This document shows, piece by piece, positions 9,734 through 20,589 of a stretch of 33,337 bases of DNA. Both the position numbers and the translations under genes were made by a program. This DNA comes from Stenotrophomonas geniculata ATCC 19374 = JCM 13324 (GTDB taxonomy: Bacteria > Pseudomonadota > Gammaproteobacteria > Xanthomonadales > Xanthomonadaceae): the NCBI RefSeq assembly GCF_001431625.1, contig NZ_LLXT01000143.1:1-33337 (forward strand), read 5' to 3'. The notes beneath the pieces were generated by a model, which saw only the letters and a list, made by a program, of their open reading frames with translations, was not told the DNA's origin and made no database searches. The first letter of the stretch is position 1. The number at the start of each line of letters is the position of its first letter.

Positions 9734-10914
9734 GCACGATGTCGACCCTGATGACGGTGATGCGCAAGGAACTGCGCGACCTTTCCCGTGATCGCCGCAC
9801 GCTGCTGCTGACCCTGCTGTTCGGGCCGCTGCTGTACCCGGTGCTGCTGCTGGGCATGGGCAAGCTGGCCGAGAGCCGGGTGCGCACCCAGATTGAACAA
9901 CCGCTGCAGATTCCGACCATCGGTGCGGACAACGCCCCCAATCTGGTGCGTTTCCTCGCCGCGCAGGGGCTGAACGCCGCGCCGGCACCGAAGGACCTGG
10001 CCGAGGCCATCCGCAGCCAGCAGATCGACGTGGCACTGCGCATCAGCGATGACTTCGGCAAGGACTGGGCCGATGGCAAGCCGGCGCTGGTGGAGGTGAT
10101 CAAGGACAGTACCCGTCGCGCCGCAGAAGTGCCCAGCGCACGCCTGGAGGCGGCACTGGCGACCTACAATGGCCAGATCGGTGCGCTGCGCCTGATGGCG
10201 CGTGGCATCGACGCGCAGGTCGCGCGGCCGCTGGACGTGGCGCGCCAGGACCTGGCCAGTGCCGAAGCCAAGCGCGGCATGATCCTGTCGATGCTGCTGC
10301 CGGTGCTTCTCACACTCACCTCGTTCATCGGTGGCGCCTACCTGGTGATGGACGCTACCGCTGGTGAGCGCGAGCGGCAGTCGCTGGAGCCGCTGCTGGC
10401 CACGCCGGGTTCGCGCAGCGCGATCGTAAGCGGCAAGATCGCCGCCGCCTGCGTGGTCGGGTTCGTGTCGCTGCTGCTGACCCTGGTGGCGTTCAAGGTG
10501 AGCGCGCAGATCGCGCCCGGCAACATCGGCCGCCAGTTCAACATGAATGTCGGTTCGATGCTGCAGATGCTGCTGGTGATGTTGCCGATGCTGATGATCG
10601 GCACCTCGCTGCTGACCTTCCTGTCGGCCGCAGCCAAGAGCATGAAGGAGGCGCAGAGCCACATGACCTGGCTGATGCTGCTGCCGATGATGCCCGGTTA
10701 CGCGCTGGTGGCCTACCCGTTGAAGAGCGAGCTGTGGCAGTACGCCGTGCCGTTCCTGTCGCAGAACCAGATGCTGCTGAAGGTGATCCGCCACGAGCCG
10801 ATCACGCCGGCAGTCTGGGCCATCTACCTGGGCGCCAGCCTCGGCCTGGCCGCACTGCTGTGGTTCGCCGCAGTGCGCCGGTACCACAACGAGCGCTTGG
10901 CCATCTCCGGCTAA
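9730..10914 (+). CDS. ABC transporter permease (NatB/ABC-2 type)
   Basis: A 394-residue membrane subunit for the preceding ATPase. One helix lies near residues 20-42, followed by an extracytoplasmic domain of about 130 residues (about 45-180) and then five or more helices to the C-terminus. The motif ERERQSLEPLLATPGSR (about 212-228), just after the second helix, is characteristic of NatB and related ABC-2 permeases. The gene overlaps the ATPase gene by 4 bases and is the last of the operon; a hairpin terminator follows. It sits in the inner membrane. Its substrate cannot be inferred from the sequence. Confidence 0.88.
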   Translation: MSTMSTLMTVMRKELRDLSRDRRTLLLTLLFGPLLYPVLLLGMGKLAESRVRTQIEQPLQIPTIGADNAPNLVRFLAAQGLNAAPAPKDLAEAIRSQQIDVALRISDDFGKDWADGKPALVEVIKDSTRRAAEVPSARLEAALATYNGQIGALRLMARGIDAQVARPLDVARQDLASAEAKRGMILSMLLPVLLTLTSFIGGAYLVMDATAGERERQSLEPLLATPGSRSAIVSGKIAAACVVGFVSLLLTLVAFKVSAQIAPGNIGRQFNMNVGSMLQMLLVMLPMLMIGTSLLTFLSAAAKSMKEAQSHMTWLMLLPMMPGYALVAYPLKSELWQYAVPFLSQNQMLLKVIRHEPITPAVWAIYLGASLGLAALLWFAAVRRYHNERLAISG

Positions 10915-10923
10915 GTGCGGGTG

Positions 10924-10946
10924 GTAGCGCCGGGCCATGCCCGGCG
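10924..10946 (+). repeat. SMAG-type GTAG palindrome
   Basis: A GTAG head (10924-10927) is followed by an 8-bp perfect inverted repeat (10928-10935 with 10939-10946) and a CAT loop. It sits 9 bases after the permease stop, before a separate terminator hairpin. Confidence 0.8.
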
Positions 10947-10955
10947 GATCTGAAA

Positions 10956-10987
10956 CGAGGCCCGGTCATTCCGGGCCTCGTTGATTT
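10956..10987. terminator. Bidirectional Rho-independent terminator
   Basis: A perfect 10-bp GC-rich stem (10956-10965 with 10971-10980) with loop TCATT is followed on the plus strand by TTGATTT and on the minus strand by TTTCAGA. It lies between two convergent genes and should stop both the ABC operon and the leftward small gene. Confidence 0.8.
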
Positions 10988-11415
10988 CAGGACTGCGTTG
11001 CCTGCCAAATGGCGAAACGCTGGGCAATCACCGGTGCCAGTCGATCGAAGTTCTCCCAGGTATCGGCGACGTGGTACAGATCCGGGACATTGGCGCCCAG
11101 CTGTCCCTCATAGTCGTCCAGGTACTGGCCATTCTCGAGGTCGTAGTACGCAGCGGTGAACGTGTTGGCTTCATCACTGATCAGATCGTCGACGAATTTG
11201 CCGTCGCTGCACTCCAGCAGGAACAGGCCTGGCGTCGTTCTGCGTTCCAGCAACGCCTGCAGGTCTTCTTCTGCGTCCTCGGCGAGTTCCGCGCTTGCCA
11301 TTCCCTGTAGCAGCAGCCACGCCAGGTACATGCCAATGTGAGTAGCACCGGCCTCTGCAGGAAGATCCGAAGGGAAGTCACCCCCGGAATGCCAGCTGGC
11401 GTCGTCGTACTTCAT
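10987..11415 (-). CDS. Small acidic conserved protein (DUF7832-like)
   Basis: A 142-residue cytoplasmic protein without signal peptide or membrane segment. The N-terminus MKYDDASWHSGG, followed by HIGMYLAWLL, is a pattern I associate with a conserved family called DUF7832; I am only fairly sure of that name. The C-terminal half is rich in acidic and aromatic residues (AAYYDLENGQYLDDYEG). I chose the ATG at 11415 over the TTG at 11439 because AGGAG lies 8 bases upstream of it. The function is unknown; proteins of this type are often found as small immunity-like or stress-related singletons, which is not proof of either. Confidence 0.75.
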   Translation of the reverse strand: MKYDDASWHSGGDFPSDLPAEAGATHIGMYLAWLLLQGMASAELAEDAEEDLQALLERRTTPGLFLLECSDGKFVDDLISDEANTFTAAYYDLENGQYLDDYEGQLGANVPDLYHVADTWENFDRLAPVIAQRFAIWQATQS

Positions 11416-11482
11416 CTGTTGCGCTCCTGAAATCAGCAAGCAGCTTAGGTCGCAAGGAAGGCTAGAGGGAGTACTGGATACG

Positions 11483-12268
11483 TCAGTCCTCCCCGTACCG
11501 CGCAGGCGTCACGCCCATCTCGCGCTTGAACACGGCGATGAACGCACTGGGCGTGTCGTAGCCCATCGACAGCGCAACACCGATCACCGGTTCGCCCGCC
11601 AGCAGGCGTGGCAGCGACAGCAGCACGCGCAGGCGCTGCCGCCACTGGCTCAAGGTCATGCCTGTTTCGGCCTGCCAACGGCGGGCAAGGCTGCGGCCGG
11701 ACAGGCCGCTGCTGGCGGCCCAGTCCCCGATGTTGCGGCCGTCTTCGGGTGCGCGCGCCAGTGCGGCGGCGATCTTCTGCAGTCGCCGGTCACGCGGTTG
11801 TGGCAGGGCAAGCGGCAGAGGCGTGCTGGCGGCAATCTCATCGGCGATCACACCGGCCAGTCGTGCCTGCGCAGCATCCAGTGGCTGGTGGGGCCATCGC
11901 AGCGCACGTGTTGTCGCCGCCTGTAGCAGTGCATTGGGCTGGAAAATGCGCGGTGTGGCGGGCAGGCCCAGGCAGGCCTCGGCGTTGAAGTACAGGCTCC
12001 AGCCATCGAACCCGTCTGCGCTCAGCAGCGCGTGGGGCAGCAAGGGCGGTATCCAGGCGACGTGACCTGCGGGCAGCAGCCAGTGCAGGTCGTCGGCGGC
12101 GATCCGCAGCAGCCCCTGGTGTGCACCCAGCAGCTGCCCACGGGCATGCCGGTGGCGCGCTGTGCGACGCATACCGCGTTGGCGCAGCCCGGCCGCCAGC
12201 ACCACCGGTCCGTCGGCGGTATCGGCCAACGCGGGGTCGAGTAATCCGGTGGTTGTCTGATCTGCCAT
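11483..12268 (-). CDS. AraC family transcriptional regulator
   Basis: A 261-residue DNA-binding regulator. The N-terminal half has cupin-like features (HRHARGQLLGAHQG, then WIPPLLPHAL near residues 70-80) that would sense a small effector. The C-terminal two helix-turn-helix motifs occupy about residues 165-260, with WAASSGLSGRSLARRWQAETG as the first and IGVALSMGYDTPSAFIAVFKREMGVTPARYG as the second, the latter matching the AraC consensus closely. It is divergently transcribed from the 84-residue gene at 12346 with only 77 bases between, so that gene is the obvious candidate target besides itself. Confidence 0.92.
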   Translation of the reverse strand: MADQTTTGLLDPALADTADGPVVLAAGLRQRGMRRTARHRHARGQLLGAHQGLLRIAADDLHWLLPAGHVAWIPPLLPHALLSADGFDGWSLYFNAEACLGLPATPRIFQPNALLQAATTRALRWPHQPLDAAQARLAGVIADEIAASTPLPLALPQPRDRRLQKIAAALARAPEDGRNIGDWAASSGLSGRSLARRWQAETGMTLSQWRQRLRVLLSLPRLLAGEPVIGVALSMGYDTPSAFIAVFKREMGVTPARYGED

Positions 12269-12345
12269 ATCAATTGGCAGTTATACGGCAGAAACGTCGC
12301 GTCCGCGTCCCGACACTGGAGCCTACTTCAACGGAGCGCTTCCCC

Positions 12346-12600
12346 ATGCAGCCACAGGACATTCTTCCCGACCATCAGAACGACGTGCAGGTGAACGGCG
12401 TCACCGTGCGCAAGGGCAGCGTGGGTGCTTTCCTGGCCAGCGTTCGTGACTGGCAGGATCCGTCCAGCGATCCCGCCTTCCGTGCCACTGCCGAAGCTGA
12501 CCTGCGTGCGTTGCTGCCGGGCCTGCATGCGCTGGGCCTGTTCCAGGTGCTGGTCGCGCGCGATCCTGCCCTGCAGCACCTGATTGATGGTGCGGCCTGA
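12346..12600 (+). CDS. Hypothetical protein, 84 residues, divergent from the AraC gene
   Basis: I do not recognise this protein. It has no signal peptide or membrane helix. It begins MQPQDILPDHQNDVQVNGV and then has an apparently helical stretch (about 28-75) with DWQDPSSDPAFRATAEADLRALL. The start is supported by GGAG about 9 bases upstream; the open frame extends further upstream only through the promoter region. A strong hairpin follows the stop. Its position opposite an AraC regulator suggests shared regulation. Confidence 0.7.
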   Translation: MQPQDILPDHQNDVQVNGVTVRKGSVGAFLASVRDWQDPSSDPAFRATAEADLRALLPGLHALGLFQVLVARDPALQHLIDGAA

Positions 12601-12606
12601 AACGGA

Positions 12607-12631
12607 CAAGGCCCGGACGGACCGGGCCTTG
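12607..12631. terminator. Hairpin between convergent genes
   Basis: A perfect 10-bp stem (12607-12616 with 12622-12631) with loop ACGGA lies 7 bases after the stop of the 84-residue gene and about 54 bases from the stop of the convergent TonB-domain gene. It lacks a T-run. Its stem closely resembles that of the terminator at 10956-10980. Confidence 0.65.
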
Positions 12632-12684
12632 GCGTCATGGAGGCGGCAGAAACGACTTGATCCCCTCCGTCCCCTTTTCTGCGG

Positions 12685-13686
12685 TCAGCCGCCCGGCGCG
12701 AACACCAGGGTGCGGCGGGTGGTGACCGGCGCGTTGACCGGCTCGAAGCGCCAGCGCTTGACCGCGTTCAGGGCTTCGCGGTCGAAGGTCCGTCCGGACG
12801 TCGCGCGCAGCACGCGGGCGCTGACCACTGAGCCGTCGGTGCCGACGGTGATCTCCACCAGCACTTCGCCCGACGTTCCCGAACGCAGGGCTTCGGCCGG
12901 ATAGCGCGGCGCTGGCGTACTGACCGGGCGCAGGGTGGGAGCTGCGGCGGCGGCTGCCTGGCGCGCGGCGCTGGCCTGCTGGGCGGCGGCCTGCTGCTGC
13001 TTCTGTTCGGCATCGCGACGTGCCGCGGCCTGGCGCTCGGCCTCCTGGCGCTCGCTGTCGCGGCGTGCGGCATCCTGCTGCGCGGCGATCTGCTTGGCCG
13101 CGTCGGCTTCCTTGGTGCGTTGTTCGGCCAGGCGCTGCTGTTCGATCTGCTGCTTGCTGCGGTCCTCGGCGTCCTTCTTTGCCTTCTCGGCTTCGGTCTC
13201 GGTGCGCTTGGCGGCGTTTTCCACGCCCTTGGCCAGGCCTTCCTTCAGGCGCGGAAGTGCGGGGGCGGAGGCATCCACCTTCTCGATCAGTGCCACCAGG
13301 CGCTGCGCCTCGGTGTAGTCCTCGCGGCCCAGGTGTTGCTCGGCGGCGATCAGGGTGTAGGGCAGCAGATCGGTCAGCGCGCTCTTCACCGAGGCGTCGT
13401 CCGGCGTCTTGTCACGCAGGGCGAGGTAGTACTCGATGGCGTTGTCGCCGGCCGGTGCATACATGCGGTTCTCGCGCAGCGCCTGGCTGGCCGATTCGCG
13501 CAGCTGCTCGGTGCCCATCGACTGCACCTTGGCAGCGACCACCGGTGCGGCGGGTGCAGCAGCGGCAGGTGCCGTGGCGGCAGCAGGTGCTGCGGATTCT
13601 TCCTTGCCCGAGCAGGCGGCCAGTGCCAGTGCCAGGGCAACCGGCAGCCACCGGCGCGCGGCGGTGATCGTTGAGACGTGCGACAT
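12685..13686 (-). CDS. TonB C-terminal domain lipoprotein with TolA-like coiled coil
   Basis: A 333-residue envelope protein. A signal peptide ends in lipobox LAAC (Cys25) with Ser at +2, predicting a lipid anchor sorted to the outer membrane. After an Ala/Pro-rich linker comes a mostly helical region, then a long charged coiled coil rich in Lys, Glu, Gln and Ala (about 150-250) like the stalk of TolA. The C-terminal TonB fold (about 253-333) shows PRYPAEALRSGTSGEVLVEI and RWRFEPV. Classical TonB is anchored by an inner-membrane helix that contacts ExbB/ExbD; this protein has none. Whether it energises receptors or does something structural is open. No exb genes or TonB-dependent receptor lie nearby. 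Confidence 0.85.
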   Translation of the reverse strand: MSHVSTITAARRWLPVALALALAACSGKEESAAPAAATAPAAAAPAAPVVAAKVQSMGTEQLRESASQALRENRMYAPAGDNAIEYYLALRDKTPDDASVKSALTDLLPYTLIAAEQHLGREDYTEAQRLVALIEKVDASAPALPRLKEGLAKGVENAAKRTETEAEKAKKDAEDRSKQQIEQQRLAEQRTKEADAAKQIAAQQDAARRDSERQEAERQAAARRDAEQKQQQAAAQQASAARQAAAAAAPTLRPVSTPAPRYPAEALRSGTSGEVLVEITVGTDGSVVSARVLRATSGRTFDREALNAVKRWRFEPVNAPVTTRRTLVFAPGG

Positions 13687-13813
13687 CCTGCTCCCCTCTA
13701 GAAGACGACGTGACGTAAATCATTGATACGCATGGCCGGGACCTGGGGTCCGGGCGCGGAACGATGACGTTTCCCGACGCCACCGCCGGCAACGGCGAGG
13801 GTGCAATCTAGCA

Positions 13814-13851
13814 TCCCGGCCACCGCCGCGTACAAGGGGCGGTGGCCGGGA
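13814..13851 (-). terminator. Strong hairpin after the YqhA-family gene
   Basis: A perfect 14-bp stem (13814-13827 with 13838-13851) with a 10-base loop lies 36 bases past the stop of the leftward YqhA-family gene. Only scattered T residues follow. It probably ends that transcript before the TonB-domain gene. Confidence 0.6.
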
Positions 13852-13886
13852 CGGGCAACGGCGTCATGCCGCTGCTGGCAACGACC

Positions 13887-14507
13887 TCAGTGGTCGTGCG
13901 CCTTGTCGTGCGACTTGCTGTGGCCGTTGGACATCAGCTTGTCGGTCCAGGCGATGCCGATCGCCGACAGGATGAACACGCAGTGGATGATGGTCTGCCA
14001 CAGCACGCCGTCCTGGGTCAGCATCGAGCAGCGGGCGACACCGATGTTGGCAGCGGCCACGCTCATCTGCTCCGGCGTGCACAGCGGGATGCCGCCCAGC
14101 GCACCGCTGGCGATGAACGTCTTCAACAGGTGGATTGAGGAGATGCCGATGATCGCCATCGCCAGCTTCACCTTCAGCACGCTGGCGTTGACGTGGCTCA
14201 GCCATTCCGGCTGGTCCGGGTGGCCTTCCAGGCGCAGGCGCGAGACGAAGGTCTCGTAGCCGCCGACGATCACCATCACCAGCAGGTTGGAGATCATCAC
14301 CACGTCGATCAGGCCCAGCACGATCAGCATGATCTGCTGTTCACCCATCGAGGCCGAATGCGAGATCAGGTGCCACAGTTCCTTGCCGAACAGGAATACA
14401 TAGACGCACTGCGCCACGATCAGGCCCAGGTACAGCGGCAGCTGCAGCCAGCGTGAGGCGAAGATCAGCGTGGACAGCGGGGAGAGCGGCGGGCGGTTTG
14501 CACTCAT
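13887..14507 (-). CDS. YqhA/UPF0114 (TIGR00645) family membrane protein
   Basis: A 206-residue inner-membrane protein of the YqhA family, with about four helices. Family landmarks are [50 protein letters not shown] and [10 protein letters not shown]. Compared with E. coli YqhA (164 residues as I recall) it carries an extra segment of roughly 25-30 residues before the last helix, containing two cysteines (IPLCTPEQ and VARCSML), and a histidine-rich tail ([11 protein letters not shown]). The in-frame extension upstream to 14567 uses TTG and is less likely. The function of the family is not established. Confidence 0.85.
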   Translation of the reverse strand: MSANRPPLSPLSTLIFASRWLQLPLYLGLIVAQCVYVFLFGKELWHLISHSASMGEQQIMLIVLGLIDVVMISNLLVMVIVGGYETFVSRLRLEGHPDQPEWLSHVNASVLKVKLAMAIIGISSIHLLKTFIASGALGGIPLCTPEQMSVAAANIGVARCSMLTQDGVLWQTIIHCVFILSAIGIAWTDKLMSNGHSKSHDKAHDH

Positions 14508-14619
14508 GCGGAGGATGCTGCGTTGCGGGGGAGAGGCGAGGTTACCGGCCTGCCGTGACGGTGCCAACCCAACTCACGCACTAGACTTCAGGTTCCTTTC
14601 CGCACCCCGAGCCGCCGCC

Positions 14620-17689
<3,070 letters not shown>

Positions 17690-17714
17690 TCCGCAGCCGG
17701 GAAGGAGCCCGCCG

Positions 17715-18230
17715 ATGACCCTGCCACCACCGATTCCCGCCCATCGACAGACGTCCGCCGGTTGGTGGTGCCGCCATTGGCGCTGGGCAATGCCGCTGAC
17801 GGTGGTGCTGGTGCTGGGCGGCGCAGGTGGCGTGGTGACCTGGAGCGTGCTGCGCTGGAGCGAGGCGGCACGCGAGAGCCCGCCGATGCGCGAAGCGCTG
17901 CGTCGCGCGGGCTGCAGCATCGAACTGGTGGAAGCCTTCGGCGAGCCGCTGCATATCGAATCGATGCCGCTGGGCAGCATGCAGACCGCGATCAACGGCC
18001 AGCGCGATGTCGGCCTGACCGTTGCGCTGGAAGGACCGCATGCGCACGGACGGCTGTTCGTGCAGGGCAGCCGTCGCGATGAAGTCTGGGATTACCCGGT
18101 GATGTATGTACTGGCCGAAGACAAGCAGACCTTCGATCTGACCGCGCTGGATGACGACGAGGCTGCGGGAGAGTGCGAGTTGCAGGCCTGCCGTGATCGC
18201 GGCGAATGCCCGCTGACCGCGGCGTTGTGA
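17715..18230 (+). CDS. Membrane-anchored Coa1-like protein
   Basis: A 171-residue protein with one transmembrane helix (about 26-48) and a C-terminal extracytoplasmic domain. The region REALRRAGCSIELVEAFGEP, then TVALEGPHAHGRLFVQGSR and DEVWDYPVMYVL, resembles the cytochrome c oxidase assembly factor Coa1/Tim21 fold, whose bacterial members are of unknown role. The family call is moderately confident. The tail is cysteine-containing and acidic (DDDEAAGECELQACRDRGEC). A strong ribosome site (GGAAGGAG) precedes the ATG, and the gene is only 25 bases after the DPP IV gene, so the two may be co-transcribed. Confidence 0.7.
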   Translation: MTLPPPIPAHRQTSAGWWCRHWRWAMPLTVVLVLGGAGGVVTWSVLRWSEAARESPPMREALRRAGCSIELVEAFGEPLHIESMPLGSMQTAINGQRDVGLTVALEGPHAHGRLFVQGSRRDEVWDYPVMYVLAEDKQTFDLTALDDDEAAGECELQACRDRGECPLTAAL

Positions 18231-18510
18231 CCTCCGCTTGAAGCGGCGGGAGTAGCGCCGACCGTCAGTCGACTGTCGCGCGCAGCGCGGGGCTTTGGCT
18301 TGGTCGCCGTGTCGTAAGCGGGACCTCCTACATCGGGGTGCTGAGCCGTGAGAATGCCCTGCCACACATGCTTGGCTGGGGCTGTCGCGGTTGACCATTG
18401 CGACCTTGTCCGCATTCCTCTAGAGATTGATCGAAACGTATCGTGCTGCCCCAGGCAGCCGACGTCGGTCCTGTCCCGGAGGTCCATGCAATTCGAATAG
18501 AAGCGATCAG
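18231..18510. other. Non-coding lower-GC interval
   Basis: I see no gene here. Around 18252 there is a GTAG followed by a weak, badly matched inverted repeat that could be a decayed SMAG element. GC content starts to fall in this stretch and stays lower to about 20,590. Confidence 0.4.
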
Positions 18511-19083
18511 GATGCTGGCGGCGTTGCAGCTCTACACGCCGGTATGGCTCTCGCAGACCATGGCCGCTGAGCTATTCGTGGAGGCGCTTGCCGATACATC
18601 GGTGGTACAGGCAGTGCAGCGCCTGCGTGCGAGTGGCGACACCGTGGAATGGGTGCGTCTGGTTCGAGTGAATGAGCTTGCGTCGGCCGCAGACGAGATT
18701 ACCGTCAACCTGTATGACGTTGTTCTCCACCTTGTCCGCGATCCTTCCGTCCCTTTGTTCGAAACCGCGGAAGAGGTCATGTACCGCCCTGATGGTGCGC
18801 AGGGCGTCCATCGCGAAGTTGTCACGATGCCCAGCGTGCAATGGACGGGAACGGCGAAAAGCACGTCCCCGGATGCAAACCCAAGCTCAGCCAGCCGCAG
18901 CGCATAAGCATCAGATTGAGTGCCTCGGGCGCACGCGCGGGGTTCAGGCACGGCGTCTGGCGCTATACCCTCAACGATGATCAGCTGGTGAAGCGCGATA
19001 CGCGCCGCGCTGTGTTCAATGAGCGCAATGATGTGAGGGACCGGCGGCCAGACTATCAGGTGTCGCAAGCGCCAGTTATTTGA
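18511..19083 (+). pseudogene. Frameshifted, truncated paralogue of the downstream metalloprotease (propeptide only)
   Basis: Two adjacent frames here align in order to the N-terminal part of the metalloprotease at 19276. In the first, DTVEWVRLVRVNELAS, ITVNLYDVVLHLVR and VQWTGTAKSTS match DSIVDWIRRVDVHPEALS, IEVDLFDAIVRLKR and LRWTGTMASTS. After about 18880-18905 the match continues in the other frame, where RISIRLSASGARAGF and WRYTLNDDQLVKRDTRR match RAVRITEAADGQLRAIF and FRYELQEGVLIRKDFRR. The first frame stops at 18907, so a net loss of one base is implied. The second frame ends at 19083, before any catalytic domain; no HExxH motif remains. The N-terminus (MLAALQLYTPVWLSQTMAA) is signal-peptide-like. 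Confidence 0.75.
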
Positions 19084-19275
19084 GTATCGCTGGCATGGCG
19101 AGGCCGAATTTCAGCGCTTCAGATCTGACCAATCCTGAGCTTGCATAGGGAGATTTTGTCGCATGCTACTCGACATCGCTGTCTCCCACAGCCTATGTGA
19201 CGAAAGTCTCCAAGTGGTCAGTAGCAAGGCCGTAGCGTTCGTCATGCCATGTGGCACCGATACTACGAGTAGATC

Positions 19276-20589
19276 ATGAAAACAGCTCTATTCTCTCTGG
19301 CCGTCGTGCTATTCAGTAGCGCATCCTGGCCTGCGCAGGCGGCATCCAAGTTCATTGAGATTCCTGTCGGCGGATGGGATCCCGGTATGCAGATTCGTAA
19401 GCGGCACGAGGATAGCATTGTCGACTGGATTCGCCGTGTCGACGTTCACCCAGAGGCATTGTCCGACAATGTGATCGAAGTGGATCTCTTCGATGCAATC
19501 GTGCGATTGAAGCGCACTGCAGGCCCGCGATTGAATGCGGCTCCAGACCCGGTCTATGTCCCGGCGGGCACGGATGCAGGAGCAGTGGCCGCGATGCCCT
19601 CTGCCCGGCTTCGTTGGACCGGAACGATGGCATCTACATCTACATCTACTTCTACTTCTACTTCTACATCTAAGGCACCGTCTTCGTGCGTGGATGCGGA
19701 GAGAGCGGTTCGGATCACCGAGGCTGCTGACGGACAACTAAGGGCCATCTTTGACATTGGGAGCTTTCGATACGAACTGCAAGAAGGTGTGCTGATTCGA
19801 AAGGATTTTCGCCGGCTTCCACGCGAGGCACCGGTTCGCGATGTCAGCCCGGATGCACTCGATGCGGTCAGTTCTGACGACGTTGAGCAAGAGGCGAAAT
19901 CGACAGTACGTGTCCTGTTTGGCTACGGAACTACGGCCCTCGGCGATGACCGCGAGGTGGTCTTCGCAGAAATGCGGGAGGCCGTCTGTTTAGCCAACGA
20001 GAGTTTCTCTCATAGCGGAATCAAGGTTGAACTCGAGCGCGCCGCCAACGTCCTTTCCGGCTATCAGGAAACCGGTGTTACTCAGACGCTTGACGATCTG
20101 GTTGCCGGAAGAAGAGGCGCACTCGGCGTCATGCATCAGGTTCGTGATATTGAGAAGGCAGACATCGTGCTGATGATCATTGATACCGGTCCGTCACGGT
20201 CGGTCTGTGGGCAATCGCAGCGCGTGCTTGCGACGAAGGAAACCGCATTCGCGGTAGTGCAACGGAATTGTCTCGGTGCCACGACCAGCAGCCTTGCCCA
20301 CGAGATCGGGCACCTGTTCGGTGCAGATCATGAGCCCGCGAACGCCACCGTACGTCCCCCGAGATTTTCTTATGGCCATGGCTATAAGGCGCCGGAAAAT
20401 GCGCCTGGACGATGGAGGACACTGATGTCCTATGAATGCTCCGGAGCACCATGTGGACGGATAAATCTCTGGTCGTCGCCTGACCTCAGTCATAACGGTT
20501 TGCCCGCAGGGACGAAAGAGACCCATCACAACGTCAGAGTGTTGAATGAGACCCGAGGGGTGATTGCCAATTTCTACCCCGAGCCATGA
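19276..20589 (+). CDS. Secreted zinc metalloprotease (metzincin, reprolysin/M72-like)
   Basis: A 437-residue exported protease. Its parts are a signal peptide (about 1-22), a propeptide-like region (about 23-118), a Ser-Thr repeat linker (120-132), a second prodomain segment and a catalytic domain from about 210. Zinc is held by HEIGHLFGADH (342-352), the long metzincin motif, with Met384 in TLMSYECSG as the Met-turn. NLWSSPDLSHNGLPAG near the end is reminiscent of peptidyl-Asp metalloendopeptidases (family M72), though M12B-like assignment is also possible. The start ATG lacks a strong ribosome site. The gene is visibly poorer in GC than its neighbours (about 52% in one line counted), and a broken paralogue of its N-terminal half lies just upstream. 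Confidence 0.88.
   Translation: MKTALFSLAVVLFSSASWPAQAASKFIEIPVGGWDPGMQIRKRHEDSIVDWIRRVDVHPEALSDNVIEVDLFDAIVRLKRTAGPRLNAAPDPVYVPAGTDAGAVAAMPSARLRWTGTMASTSTSTSTSTSTSKAPSSCVDAERAVRITEAADGQLRAIFDIGSFRYELQEGVLIRKDFRRLPREAPVRDVSPDALDAVSSDDVEQEAKSTVRVLFGYGTTALGDDREVVFAEMREAVCLANESFSHSGIKVELERAANVLSGYQETGVTQTLDDLVAGRRGALGVMHQVRDIEKADIVLMIIDTGPSRSVCGQSQRVLATKETAFAVVQRNCLGATTSSLAHEIGHLFGADHEPANATVRPPRFSYGHGYKAPENAPGRWRTLMSYECSGAPCGRINLWSSPDLSHNGLPAGTKETHHNVRVLNETRGVIANFYPEP
19633..19671 (+). repeat. In-frame hexanucleotide microsatellite (TCTACW)
   Basis: Six and a half units of TCTACA or TCTACT run without interruption and encode alternating Ser and Thr (residues 120-132) between propeptide and catalytic parts of the metalloprotease. 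Because the unit is six bases, gain or loss of units changes linker length by two residues without shifting frame. Confidence 0.9.

Noticed and set aside
18252..18280. GTAG-headed palindrome after the Coa1-like gene
   Set aside because: The arms pair poorly, so I could not support it as a SMAG unit; it is mentioned only as a possible relic.
18092..18487. Minus-strand frame of 131 codons after the Coa1-like gene
   Set aside because: It overlaps the end of the Coa1-like gene antisense, has no ribosome site and shows no recognisable domain.
18443..19083. Programmed ribosomal frameshift joining the two protease-like frames
   Set aside because: No slippery heptamer or following stem was found near 18880-18905, and the joined product would still lack a catalytic domain. 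Decay is simpler.
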